This document shows, one piece after another, positions 45,932-54,113 of a stretch of DNA of 64,000 nt. The first letter of the stretch is position 1; each line of letters starts with the position of its first letter. This DNA is from Tabrizicola fusiformis (GTDB lineage: Bacteria > Pseudomonadota > Alphaproteobacteria > Rhodobacterales > Rhodobacteraceae). The stretch is taken from positions 124,001 to 188,000 of the forward strand of contig NZ_JABUHN010000001.1 of assembly GCF_013328815.1 (NCBI RefSeq), in the 5' to 3' direction. A program made the translations under genes and the position numbers. Below the pieces are notes generated by a model. That model was not told the origin of the DNA and did not search any database. It saw only the letters and a program-made list of their open reading frames with translations.

Positions 45932-47752
45932 TCATGGCTGGGCCAGTGCCTGCAGAAGCGGTCCCATATGCGCCTCGAAGCCGCGCCATTTGCTGTTTGA
46001 TCCCTTGTAGATGCCGCTGCGCACCTGACGCACGCTGGCCGTGCGCACCGCACGGGTGTTTTCCTGCGGCCGCAGACACGCCTCTTCGAACGGCAGCCCG
46101 CAGAAATCGAGGATGCCGCGGATCACCGGCTCGGGCGTTTCGGTCAGCGCGGCATAATCCACGGTCAGGATCTGCCCCGGATAATCGGCATCCATCTGCG
46201 CCATGAAGTCTTCATAAAGCCGGTAATATCCCGCCACTTCCTGCAAGTCCCAGGCGTAGCCGATGTTTTGCGCGTTGAAATAGGTCTTGTAGTTCGACCA
46301 GCACACCGCCACCGGATCGCGCCGCAGATGCACGATCCGCGCCTCGGGCAGCGCCTTGCGGATCAGCCCGATAAAGCGGAAATTCGCCGGCAGCTTGTCC
46401 ACCGCATAGGACGCCCCGCCCGCCAGTGCCGCCAGTTCGGCAAGATAGCTCTGGCGGATGCGCAGCAGTGCCGCCGGGTCCAGCGGGCCGTCCTGCGCGG
46501 CCATCTCGGGGCCCGCCGCACCGCCCAGAAACCGCAACTCGCCCGCGCCATGCACCTGCGAATGGGCCGAGATGATCTGCTCGGTCAACGTGGTGCCTGA
46601 CCGCATCATGCCCACGACAAAGATCGGCACCACCGGCGGCGGTGGCAGATCGGCGGGGTTCAGGCCCGGCACGGCGGCGGCAAAGCGGTGGCGCAGATCG
46701 CCCAAGAGGGCGCGGTCCTGATCCAGACTATAGTTCAATGTCGCGCGTTTCAGCCGGTTGCCCTCGGCCAGTGCGGCGAAACTGTCGTCCACCGCGCCGA
46801 TATCCTCAAGCGCCTTGGACAGCGCGAACATCAGCGCCACCTGTTCGTCCGGCGGCATGGTTTCCTTGCGCACGGCAAGGGCCTGCATCGCGGCAATCGC
46901 CGGGTCGCCTTCGGCAAAGGTGATGATCCGGCCAAGGTTGTAATAGGCATTGCCCGCCGCAGTCAGCGGCGATGCCGCGATGGCGGCGCGGGCATGGGCT
47001 TCGGCTTCGGTCAGGCGGCCCTCGGCCAGTTCAATATTGGCAAGGTTGTTCAGCGCGCGGTGGTTGGCCGGATCGCGCGCCACCAGCCCGTGCAGAATCT
47101 CTGCCGCTTCGGTGGTTTCCTGCGCGGCATTCAGGGCATTGGTCAGACTGAGCAGCACCTCCGGGTCGCCGGGTTGCAGCGCCAGCAGGCGGCGGAACGG
47201 CGCAATCGCCTCGCGCCCGCGTTCCAACGTCACCAGCACCCGGCCCAGCATGTCCAGCGCCGGAACAAAGTCGGGATGCGCCCGCAGGACCGCCTCAAGC
47301 GGGGCAACCGCCTCGGCGGCACGGCCCAGTTGCAGATAGGCGGTGGCAAGATTGACCTGCGCCTCCCGAAAGGCCGGATCGGCATGGGCCGCGGTGATCA
47401 GATGCGGCAGCGCGGCCTGCGGCACCCCGGCATCCAGATAAAGCCGCCCCAGAACATTGCGCGCCATCGGGTTGGCCGGGTTCAGCAGCGCCAGCGCCAC
47501 CATCTCTTCTATGGCCTCGGCAATCGCTCCGGCGCCCAGCATGGCGACGATCCGCTTGACATGTGCCGGGCCAAAGCCCCGCGCGGGCAGGCCCGAGAGC
47601 GTGGTTGCCAGGCCGGCAAGCTCATTTTGCAGGCGCGGATTGGCCGGAAACCGTTCCAGCATGTCCAGCAGGGTCCGCCGCGCGGCCCGGCCCTGCCCGG
47701 CGCGAAGGGCGGTTTTCGCATCGCGGATCGCGCGGTCAACGGCAGAACTCAT
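45932..47752 (-). CDS. TPR-repeat protein with C-terminal sulfotransferase domain
   Basis: A 606-residue protein. Residues ~1-330 contain about seven tetratricopeptide-like repeats (for example NLATAYLQLGRAAEAVAPLEAVL, NLANIELAEGRLTEAEAHARAAI). Residues ~365-600 are a sulfotransferase domain with the PAPS loop VGMMRSGTTLTEQ and VHLRRDPVAVCWSNYKTYF. No signal peptide is seen. Such fusions resemble tyrosylprotein sulfotransferase-like bacterial proteins. Frames reading further upstream are antisense to the porin and were left out. Acceptor unknown. Confidence 0.85.
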   Translation of the reverse strand: MSSAVDRAIRDAKTALRAGQGRAARRTLLDMLERFPANPRLQNELAGLATTLSGLPARGFGPAHVKRIVAMLGAGAIAEAIEEMVALALLNPANPMARNVLGRLYLDAGVPQAALPHLITAAHADPAFREAQVNLATAYLQLGRAAEAVAPLEAVLRAHPDFVPALDMLGRVLVTLERGREAIAPFRRLLALQPGDPEVLLSLTNALNAAQETTEAAEILHGLVARDPANHRALNNLANIELAEGRLTEAEAHARAAIAASPLTAAGNAYYNLGRIITFAEGDPAIAAMQALAVRKETMPPDEQVALMFALSKALEDIGAVDDSFAALAEGNRLKRATLNYSLDQDRALLGDLRHRFAAAVPGLNPADLPPPPVVPIFVVGMMRSGTTLTEQIISAHSQVHGAGELRFLGGAAGPEMAAQDGPLDPAALLRIRQSYLAELAALAGGASYAVDKLPANFRFIGLIRKALPEARIVHLRRDPVAVCWSNYKTYFNAQNIGYAWDLQEVAGYYRLYEDFMAQMDADYPGQILTVDYAALTETPEPVIRGILDFCGLPFEEACLRPQENTRAVRTASVRQVRSGIYKGSNSKWRGFEAHMGPLLQALAQP

Positions 47753-47986
47753 CAGATATTCCTCAGTGTATTCGTTGAGCGGGCCTGCGCGTGAATAGCC
47801 CCGGCTGGGGCGCGGGGCAAGGCTGCGGGGCGTCTGGCGTGACTGTGGCATTGCTGCACCATCGCGGGCCGTAGTTTCCGGCGGCGGACTGTCGAAGTTG
47901 CAATCGTCGGCCCGTGGCGCGAAATACCATCCATTCCCCCGCGGATTCCCCTGCGGTGGGCTTGACCTTGAGGAAAGAGGGAAAAC

Positions 47987-48829
47987 ATGAAAAAGGTTCT
48001 TCTCGCGACGAGCATCCTGGCCGCTTCGGCTGGCTTCGCCGCTGCTGAAGTTGCCGTGTCGGGCTCGGCCCGCATGGGTCTGATCTATGACGGCGACGAC
48101 ACCTACTTCTCGTCGCGCGTTCGTATCGTCTTCACCGCTTCGGGTGAAACCGACGGCGGCCTGTCGTTCGGCGCCTCGATGCGCGCTGACCAGTTCGGCG
48201 GCAACAGCAATGGTGCGCCCTTCGGCAATAGCGAACTGACGAACGATGACTCGACCGTCTACATCTCGGGCGCTTTCGGCAAGCTGACCTTCGGCGACGT
48301 CGACTCGGCCGCTCAGGCTCTGGTTGGTCAGGTTTCGGCCGTTGGCTTCACCGATCTGGGTTCGTACAACGAAGTCGGCTACTTCGGCAGCGACCCGAAG
48401 ACCGCCATGCTGTATGAATACAGCACCGGCGCTGTGACCTTCGCCCTGGGCGCTGGCCAGCTGGGTTCGGACGCCTACTCGGTGGCCGTGAAGTACTCGA
48501 CCGACGCGTTCTCGGTGGCCCTGGGCTACGAAGACGAAGGCTTCGGCTTCGATGACCAGACCATCTCGCTGGGCGGCTCGGCCACCTTCGGCGCTGCGAC
48601 CGTCAAGGCCGTGGTTCTGGACTCCGACCACCTCGCCGACACCGACTTCGCTCTGTCGGTTGACTATGTGGCTGGCGCTGCGACCATCACCGCCTTCTAC
48701 CACGATGCTCCGGAAGTCTTCGGTCTGGGCGCTACCTACGACCTGGGCGGCGGCGCTGCTGTCAAGGGCGGTATCGTCTCGGACGGCGACGACTCGATCG
48801 CCGACATCGGTATCACGATGTCGTTCTAA
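47987..48829 (+). CDS. Rhodobacter-type outer-membrane porin
   Basis: A 280-residue beta-barrel porin. A Sec signal (MKKVLLATSILAASAGFAAA) precedes EVAVSGSARMGLIYDGDD and many alternating strands rich in Gly, Ser, Asp and aromatic residues. It ends in Phe (ITMSF), the outer-membrane sorting signal. Codon choice is much narrower than in neighbours (ctg, gac, ttc, tcg, gct), pointing to high expression. AGAGGG precedes the ATG. An intrinsic terminator follows. It is shorter than many family members, with short loops. Confidence 0.92.
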   Translation: MKKVLLATSILAASAGFAAAEVAVSGSARMGLIYDGDDTYFSSRVRIVFTASGETDGGLSFGASMRADQFGGNSNGAPFGNSELTNDDSTVYISGAFGKLTFGDVDSAAQALVGQVSAVGFTDLGSYNEVGYFGSDPKTAMLYEYSTGAVTFALGAGQLGSDAYSVAVKYSTDAFSVALGYEDEGFGFDDQTISLGGSATFGAATVKAVVLDSDHLADTDFALSVDYVAGAATITAFYHDAPEVFGLGATYDLGGGAAVKGGIVSDGDDSIADIGITMSF

Positions 48830-48851
48830 TCCTTCGGGATTTGAGCAAGAG

Positions 48852-48883
48852 AGAGCGGGCCTTGCGCCCGCTCTTTTCTTTTT
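48852..48883 (+). terminator. Intrinsic terminator after porin
   Basis: AGAGCGGGC and GCCCGCTCT pair around CTTGC, followed by TTTCTTTTTG. It starts 23 bases after the porin stop and is one of the best terminators in the window. Confidence 0.9.
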
Positions 48884-48920
48884 GTGCCTCCTGTGGCCAA
48901 GTGCCCGGCAGGAGGCCGCC

Positions 48921-49574
48921 ATGTCTTACACCGATATCACCCGCCGTTGCCTTGAGGCCAGCCTGCGCGCAGGCCGCAGCCCCGGCTCCGTCCACCTGAT
49001 CGCCGTATCCAAGGTGCAGCCCGACGCCCGCGTGCGCGACGTGCTGGCAGCCGGGCATCGCCTGTTCGGCGAGAATTACGTTCAAGAGGCGCAGGCGAAA
49101 TGGCCCGCCTTCCGCGCCGAATTTGGCCCGGTCTCGGTGCATCTGATCGGCCCCCTGCAAACCAACAAGGCCAAAGCGGCGGTCGAGTTGTTTGACGCCA
49201 TCCACAGCCTTGACCGCCCCGCGCTGGCCGAAAAACTGGCCCGGCTTGCACAGGCCCGGGGCGCCTGCCCGCAGCTTTTCGTGCAGGTCAACACCGGGGA
49301 AGAGCCGCAAAAGGCCGGCGTTCTGCCCGCCGATCTGGATGCCTTTGTTGCCACCGTCCGCGCGATGGACCTGCCGGTTCACGGCCTGATGTGCATTCCG
49401 CCCGAGGGTGAGGCGTCAACGCCGCATTTTGTGCAACTCGCCGAAATGGCCGCCCGCAACGGCCTGACCGGCCTGTCGATGGGCATGAGCGGCGATTTTG
49501 AGGCAGCTATCGCCCAGGGCGCCACCCATGTTCGCGTCGGCAGCGCGATTTTCGGGGCCCGCAGCGTTCAGTAG
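48921..49574 (+). CDS. YggS/PLPBP family PLP-homeostasis protein
   Basis: A 217-residue single-domain alanine-racemase-fold protein that holds PLP and balances B6 and amino-acid pools. The PLP lysine is in LIAVSKVQP; GENYVQEAQAK, HLIGPLQTNKAK and LSMGMSGDFEAAIAQGATHVRVG are family motifs. GGAGG precedes the ATG. A palindromic repeat follows the stop directly. Confidence 0.93.
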   Translation: MSYTDITRRCLEASLRAGRSPGSVHLIAVSKVQPDARVRDVLAAGHRLFGENYVQEAQAKWPAFRAEFGPVSVHLIGPLQTNKAKAAVELFDAIHSLDRPALAEKLARLAQARGACPQLFVQVNTGEEPQKAGVLPADLDAFVATVRAMDLPVHGLMCIPPEGEASTPHFVQLAEMAARNGLTGLSMGMSGDFEAAIAQGATHVRVGSAIFGARSVQ

Positions 49575-49598
49575 GATGGGCAATATTGCCCATCCTAC
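49571..49598. repeat. 28-bp perfect palindrome, copy 2
   Basis: Half-site GTAGGATGGGCAAT followed by its complement. The core is the same as copy 1 at 32555-32578. It begins in the last codon of the YggS gene and ends in the last codons of the convergent amylosucrase-like gene, so both 3' ends use it. Confidence 0.78.
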
Positions 49599-51460
49599 CG
49601 CAGCCACACCCTGCCGAACGGCGGCAGGGCAAGCTGGTCGTCATGCAGGGTCACGTTGGCATCTGACAAGGCGTCATAGCCCTCGAGCAGGCCATGATCG
49701 CGCAGCCAGCGCCCCGGCACCTGCTGCCAATGTTCCGAGAAGTTATACAGGCCCAGAATTGTCCCGGTCGGTGCCAGCCGCTGCAAGGCCAGCACCGGAT
49801 TGCGCGGGCAGGGCAGCACCCGCTGCGGATGCGCGGCGTGCAACCCTTCGGTCGCCCGCCGCCGCGCAAGGATGGTTTTCACCCCCTGCAACACCCGCGC
49901 CGAAACCCCCTCGGTCGCAGTGGCAAGCGCCCAATCCATCCGGGGCCGGTGCAGCCAGCGGCTGTCATGGGCATGTTCGGGCACGTCCAGATAGCCGTGG
50001 TCATTCCCCATCGCCAACTCGTCGCCCATATAGATCAGGGGGATACCGCCAAACCCCGCGATCAGCGCGTGGCCGAGCAGAATGCGTTGCACCGCCGCCT
50101 CCACCTCATCCGGGGTGCGCGCCTTTTCCAGCCCGGCCAGCGCGGCAAAGCTGCCGGAAATCCGCTTGTCCCCCGTCGCCTCATTCACCTGAAACGGCGC
50201 TCCGGCGGCGAAAGAGCCGGGGAAACTGCCCTCATAAAAGGCCGAAAGATAGGCGCGATGTGCCGGCCCGTTCATGTGCAGCGCCGCCGCATCCTCATCG
50301 GTGATCGCCCAGCCGATATCGTCGTGGCAACGGATATAGGTGGCATAGGTCGCATTGGTCAGCCGGTCGGGAAAGTGGCTGCCCAGCACATGCGCCATCA
50401 GCCGGGCATCCCGGGTGGCCAGCGCGCCCCAGAACTGCACCATCAGGCTGTTGTGATAGGCCAGATTGCCTTCCTTGCCGTCGTGTTTACCGCGGCCCAG
50501 ATAGGGCAGCATTTCCTGCGGGCTGACGATGGCCTCTTCCAGATGAATCAGCGCGGGGCAGGCGATGCGGCAACAGGCGCGCAGGGCCTGCAGGATCATG
50601 TGAACCTCGGGCTCCGACTGACAGCGGGTGCCCATCCGCTTCCACATGAAGGCCACGGCATCCAGCCGCAGCACATCGGCGCCCTGATTGGCGAGGTTCA
50701 GCATGACCTTCACGATCTCAAGGAACACCCGGGGATTGGCCCAGTTCAGATCCCATTGATGTTCGTTGAAGGTGGTCCAGACCCATTTGCCGATCTCGGG
50801 GTAATGGGTGAAATTGCCGGGGGCGTTGTCGGGGAAGACCTCGACCAGCGTCTGTTCATATTGGCGGGGCAGGTCGGGCGTGTCGAACATCAGGTAATAG
50901 TCCTGATAGGCCGGGTCACCCGCTCGGGCCTTTTCCGCCCAGTCATGTTCCTTGGCGGTGTGATTCAGCACCAGATCGACGCAGATCGAAATGCCGCGCT
51001 GCCGCAAGGCAGTTGATACCGCTTTGAAGTCTTTCATCGTGCCGAGCGCAGGGTTGATGGCGCCATAATCCATCACGGAATAGCCGCCATCCGAATCGCC
51101 CGGGCGGGGCTTCAGGCAGGGCATGAAATGGACATAGGAAATGCCGAGGTCTTCGAGATAGCCGATCTTGTCCAGCACCCCGTTCAGCGTTCCGGCAAAG
51201 CGGTCGATGTAAAAGACATAGCCGGCCATATTGGGCCGCTGGAACCAATCGGGTTCAATATCCCGCTGCAAATCCAGCCGCTTGAGGTCGACGGGCCGGG
51301 CCTTCCAGCCTGCGGCCAGCGCCGCTTCAAGGTCGTCGCGGAAGCTATCATATCCGGGGTGGCTGCCGTAAAGCGCCTCCAGCATCGGCCAGAGATCGGG
51401 CGCCGACCGTTTGCGGCGCATGTCGAAAACCACCTCGTCAGGTGTGGATGATCCGGCCAT
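49595..51460 (-). CDS. GH13 amylosucrase-like alpha-glucan enzyme
   Basis: A 621-residue alpha-amylase-family enzyme. The (beta/alpha)8 motifs match amylosucrase best: ICVDLVLNHTAKEHDWA, GADVLRLDAVAFMWKRMGT with the nucleophile Asp, LIHLEEAIVSPQ with the acid Glu, and YIRCHDDIGWAITDEDA. Amylosucrase makes alpha-1,4-glucan from sucrose; sucrose hydrolases share the motifs. GGGAGGAAG precedes the ATG at 51460. No signal peptide, so cytoplasmic. It lies just downstream of the L,D-transpeptidase gene. Polymerase versus hydrolase activity cannot be told. Confidence 0.85.
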   Translation of the reverse strand: MAGSSTPDEVVFDMRRKRSAPDLWPMLEALYGSHPGYDSFRDDLEAALAAGWKARPVDLKRLDLQRDIEPDWFQRPNMAGYVFYIDRFAGTLNGVLDKIGYLEDLGISYVHFMPCLKPRPGDSDGGYSVMDYGAINPALGTMKDFKAVSTALRQRGISICVDLVLNHTAKEHDWAEKARAGDPAYQDYYLMFDTPDLPRQYEQTLVEVFPDNAPGNFTHYPEIGKWVWTTFNEHQWDLNWANPRVFLEIVKVMLNLANQGADVLRLDAVAFMWKRMGTRCQSEPEVHMILQALRACCRIACPALIHLEEAIVSPQEMLPYLGRGKHDGKEGNLAYHNSLMVQFWGALATRDARLMAHVLGSHFPDRLTNATYATYIRCHDDIGWAITDEDAAALHMNGPAHRAYLSAFYEGSFPGSFAAGAPFQVNEATGDKRISGSFAALAGLEKARTPDEVEAAVQRILLGHALIAGFGGIPLIYMGDELAMGNDHGYLDVPEHAHDSRWLHRPRMDWALATATEGVSARVLQGVKTILARRRATEGLHAAHPQRVLPCPRNPVLALQRLAPTGTILGLYNFSEHWQQVPGRWLRDHGLLEGYDALSDANVTLHDDQLALPPFGRVWLR

Positions 51461-51488
51461 TGTGCTTCCTCCCGTTAGCGGAAACAGG

Positions 51489-52019
51489 TTAGCGGAACCG
51501 AAGCGCTTTGGGAAGATTTTCAGCAACCAGAAGCCGCGCGCCGGGTTGCAGGCGGCGGGCGATCCACAAGAGGCTTTCCGGGGCCAGCGCGACACAGCCC
51601 GCCGTGGGGTAACCCGGTCGCCGCCAGCGATGGATGAAGATGGCCGAACCGCGTCCCGGCACCGCCTGCGGCCAGTTCCAGTCGGTGATCAGCACCAGAT
51701 CGTAAAGCGGGTCCGCCCGCCGCAGCGCCTCATGCCCGAAACCATGCGGCTTGCGCACCATCAGGTTATAGTCGGGGTCACGCGCGTCATCCGACCACAG
51801 ATCGCCCGGCCCGATCGGCACCGCCCAATTGGCGGGCCGCACCATCCGGTCGGGGCGATAGAGCATCCCGACGATCCGGTGCGCGCCTGTGGGGGTTGCG
51901 CCATCGCCTTCGCGCTTGTCTGCCGCGGAAATCACGCCGCCGCGCCCAAGGGTGCAGGCAAAATGCCGCCCGGCAAAGCGCAGGCCGGTGGGCGTGACCA
52001 CCAGATCGGCGGGGCTCAC
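51489..52019 (-). CDS. YkuD-type L,D-transpeptidase domain protein
   Basis: A 176-residue protein. The catalytic motif FIHRWRRPGYPTAGCVAL carries His and Cys of the YkuD fold. LGRGGVISAADKREGDGATPTGAHRI is the usual approach to the domain. No signal peptide is seen from the GTG start that overlaps the ribA stop (GTGA). The family makes 3-3 peptidoglycan links or anchors proteins, but this short form (YafK/ErfK-like) has no assigned role here. The 14-bp end of the gene is repeated in tandem. Confidence 0.85.
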   Translation of the reverse strand: MSPADLVVTPTGLRFAGRHFACTLGRGGVISAADKREGDGATPTGAHRIVGMLYRPDRMVRPANWAVPIGPGDLWSDDARDPDYNLMVRKPHGFGHEALRRADPLYDLVLITDWNWPQAVPGRGSAIFIHRWRRPGYPTAGCVALAPESLLWIARRLQPGARLLVAENLPKALRFR

Positions 52020-53101
52020 AGCAGGTGCCCTGATTTGGCGGCCTTGGTGGCCAGATAGCCCGCGTTCTGTGCCGTCTCGCCCACTTTCAGCGGCACCCGC
52101 TCGGCCACATGCACGCCGCAGCTTTCCATCATGGCCAGTTTGCGCGGGTTGTTGGTCAGCAACCGGACCGACGAAAATCCCATCCGTTTCAGAATCTCGG
52201 CGCCGATGCGGAAATCCCGCTCGTCATCCTCAAAACCAAGACGGTGGTTCGCCTCGACCGTGTCAAAGCCCTGATCCTGCAACGAATAGGCGCGCATCTT
52301 GTTGGCAAGGCCGATGCCGCGCCCCTCTTGGTTGAGGTAAAGCAGAACCCCCGCCCCCTCGTCGCCCATCTGGGCCAGTGCGGCGCGCAACTGCGGGCCG
52401 CAGTCGCATTTCAGGCTGCCCAGAACATCGCCGGTGAAACAGGCCGAATGCAGCCGCGCCAGCACCGGCTGGTCGCGGTCGGGACGGCCGATCTCGATGG
52501 CATAATGTTCCGAACTGCCATCATCGGGGCGAAAGACATGCACGCGGCCGGCATTGCTGGCCACCATCGGCAGGCGGGCGGCAATCACCTCTTCCAGGGG
52601 GGCAAGACGGAAAAGATCGCTGCAATCGGCCAGCGTCAGAAAAGTCAGCCCCTGCTCTGCGGCAAAGGCCAGCCCCTCGGCCAGATCGACGGTCAGGACG
52701 GCGGGCAAAAGCTGTGCCGCCTTGGCAAGCTGGATCGCCGCGCGGTGCAACCCAGCCTCACCTGTGCGGTGCGAGGCGAGCGGCCCCTTCATCGGCACCC
52801 GCAGATCGTCCGCCGGATCGGCCACCGCGCCCAGCCATTCCAGCCCCACCGTCTCGGGTACCGCGATGCGGGCGACATCGCCGTCATAGGCGCGGGCCTT
52901 CAGCGTTTCCGCCCGCCGCGCCGTCAGCGCCAGCACCAGCGGCCCAAGCCCCCGCAGCGCCATGAGCCGGTCGGACGACAGCGTTTCCACCGCCGCCGCG
53001 ATGATCGCATGCCCTCCGCCCGCCAGCACGATCGGCAGGCCAAGCCGCAGGTCACCCCGGGCACGGGCGAGTTTTTCGGTCTGGGTTGGGGCAAGTGTCA
53101 T
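52016..53101 (-). CDS. ribA: GTP cyclohydrolase II with degenerate N-terminal DHBP-synthase-like domain
   Basis: A 361-residue enzyme for the first step of riboflavin synthesis. Residues ~165-340 are the RibA domain with zinc ligands in HSACFTGDVLGSLKCDCG and the GTP segment LNQEGRGIGLANKMRAY. The first ~150 residues resemble 3,4-dihydroxy-2-butanone-4-phosphate synthase but lack obvious catalytic acidic motifs. GGAG lies before the ATG at 53101. It heads an operon with the transpeptidase and amylosucrase-like genes and diverges from the response regulator. Confidence 0.87.
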   Translation of the reverse strand: MTLAPTQTEKLARARGDLRLGLPIVLAGGGHAIIAAAVETLSSDRLMALRGLGPLVLALTARRAETLKARAYDGDVARIAVPETVGLEWLGAVADPADDLRVPMKGPLASHRTGEAGLHRAAIQLAKAAQLLPAVLTVDLAEGLAFAAEQGLTFLTLADCSDLFRLAPLEEVIAARLPMVASNAGRVHVFRPDDGSSEHYAIEIGRPDRDQPVLARLHSACFTGDVLGSLKCDCGPQLRAALAQMGDEGAGVLLYLNQEGRGIGLANKMRAYSLQDQGFDTVEANHRLGFEDDERDFRIGAEILKRMGFSSVRLLTNNPRKLAMMESCGVHVAERVPLKVGETAQNAGYLATKAAKSGHLL

Positions 53102-53136
53102 GGGCATCTCCTGCGCCCTACATAGGCCCAAGGTGA

Positions 53137-53154
53137 CGGAATTGAAACATTCCG
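53137..53154. promoter_or_regulatory. 6-bp-arm dyad in ribA / response-regulator divergent region
   Basis: CGGAAT-TGAAAC-ATTCCG lies 36 bases upstream of the ribA start. The arms are short, so this is only a weak operator candidate. No FMN riboswitch pattern was seen in the 167-bp gap. Confidence 0.3.
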
Positions 53155-53268
53155 CCGCGCTGCGACACGACCGCGTGAGGCTTTTGCAGCAAATCTTGTC
53201 GGCAGGGTGTTTCACGCTCAGATGCGGTTCACGCGGCCAAGAGAGGCTGCACGGAATGGAGGCCCGAT

Positions 53269-53955
53269 ATGGCAACGTTGCGGAAAATTCTGCTGGTCGA
53301 TGACGACGACGATCTGCGCGAGGCATTGTCCGAGCAATTGGTGATGACCGAGGATTTCGACGTGTTCGAGGCCCGCACTGGCGCCGAGGGCATGGAAAAG
53401 GCCAAGGCGGGGCTTTACGATCTGGTGATCCTTGATGTCGGCCTGCCCGACACCGATGGGCGCGAGCTGTGCCGCCGGATGCGCAAGGTCGGGGTGAAAT
53501 GCCCTGTGCTGATGCTGACCGGCCATGACACCGATGCCGACACCATTCTGGGTCTGGACGCGGGCGCCAATGACTATGTGACCAAGCCCTTCAAGTTTCC
53601 GGTCCTGCTGGCCCGCATTCGCGCGCAGTTGCGCCAGCATGAACAGTCCGAAGACGCGATCTTTCAGCTTGGCCCCTATACCTTCAAGCCCGCGCAAAAG
53701 ATGCTGGTCGATGCCAAGGACAAGAAGGTGCGCCTGACCGAGAAAGAGACCAATATCCTCAAGTTCCTCTACCGGGCGCAGTCGGGCGTGGTGGCGCGTG
53801 ATGTGCTGCTGCACGAGGTCTGGGGTTATAACGCCGGGGTGACCACGCATACGCTGGAAACCCACATCTACCGGCTGCGGCAAAAGATCGAGGCTGATCC
53901 GTCGAACGCGCGCCTGCTGGTGACCGAGAATGGCGGTTACAAGCTGGTGGCGTAA
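53269..53955 (+). CDS. OmpR-family response regulator
   Basis: A 228-residue regulator. The receiver domain (~1-120) has the acidic cluster VDDDDDL, the phospho-acceptor Asp in LVILDVGLPD, the Thr in MLTGHD and the Lys in VTKPFKF. The C-terminal winged helix has ETNILKFLYRAQSGVVARDVLLHEVWGY and HIYRLRQKIEADP. GGAGG precedes the ATG. No histidine kinase is adjacent, so it is an orphan in this window. A candidate small RNA follows on the same strand. Confidence 0.92.
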   Translation: MATLRKILLVDDDDDLREALSEQLVMTEDFDVFEARTGAEGMEKAKAGLYDLVILDVGLPDTDGRELCRRMRKVGVKCPVLMLTGHDTDADTILGLDAGANDYVTKPFKFPVLLARIRAQLRQHEQSEDAIFQLGPYTFKPAQKMLVDAKDKKVRLTEKETNILKFLYRAQSGVVARDVLLHEVWGYNAGVTTHTLETHIYRLRQKIEADPSNARLLVTENGGYKLVA

Positions 53956-54044
53956 TCGGAAACAAAATGCCGCTTGGGGCCTTATTGCCGCCCGAATCGG
54001 TTCCTATATTCGGGTTACGGTCGCAAGGCCCGAAGGTTCCCCTT

Positions 54045-54113
54045 GCCGTGTCGGGGTTATGACACGGCACCTCCCTGTTGGACCTGGCCGGGCCTTGTGC
54101 CCGGCCTTTTTTT
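54045..54113 (+). ncRNA. Candidate sRNA 1: hairpin, anti-SD segment, intrinsic terminator
   Basis: Hairpin CCGTGTC/GACACGG (54046-54067), then CACCTCCCTGTTGGAC (54068-54083), then a terminator GGCCGGGC/GCCCGGCC with seven T (54086-54113). A TATATT -10 candidate at 54005-54010 would put the 5' end near 54017. CACCTCCCTG resembles the 3' tail of 16S rRNA and could pair with Shine-Dalgarno sites. A sibling with the same 16-base block lies at 55457-55526. It could also be just the 3' UTR of the response regulator. Confidence 0.5.
54086..54113 (+). terminator. Intrinsic terminator after response regulator / sRNA 1
   Basis: GGCCGGGC-CTTGT-GCCCGGCC followed by TTTTTTT. It also lies right at the 3' end of the convergent MFS gene (stop at 54113-54115). 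Confidence 0.9.

Noticed and set aside
47753-48922. N-terminal extension of the TPR-sulfotransferase frame
   Set aside because: The extension is antisense to the porin gene, whose signal peptide, strands, codon bias and terminator are clear. The ATG at 47752 gives the proper TPR start.
53102-53268. FMN riboswitch upstream of ribA
   Set aside because: The 167-bp gap shows no conserved RFN-type multi-stem layout or its conserved blocks, only a short dyad.
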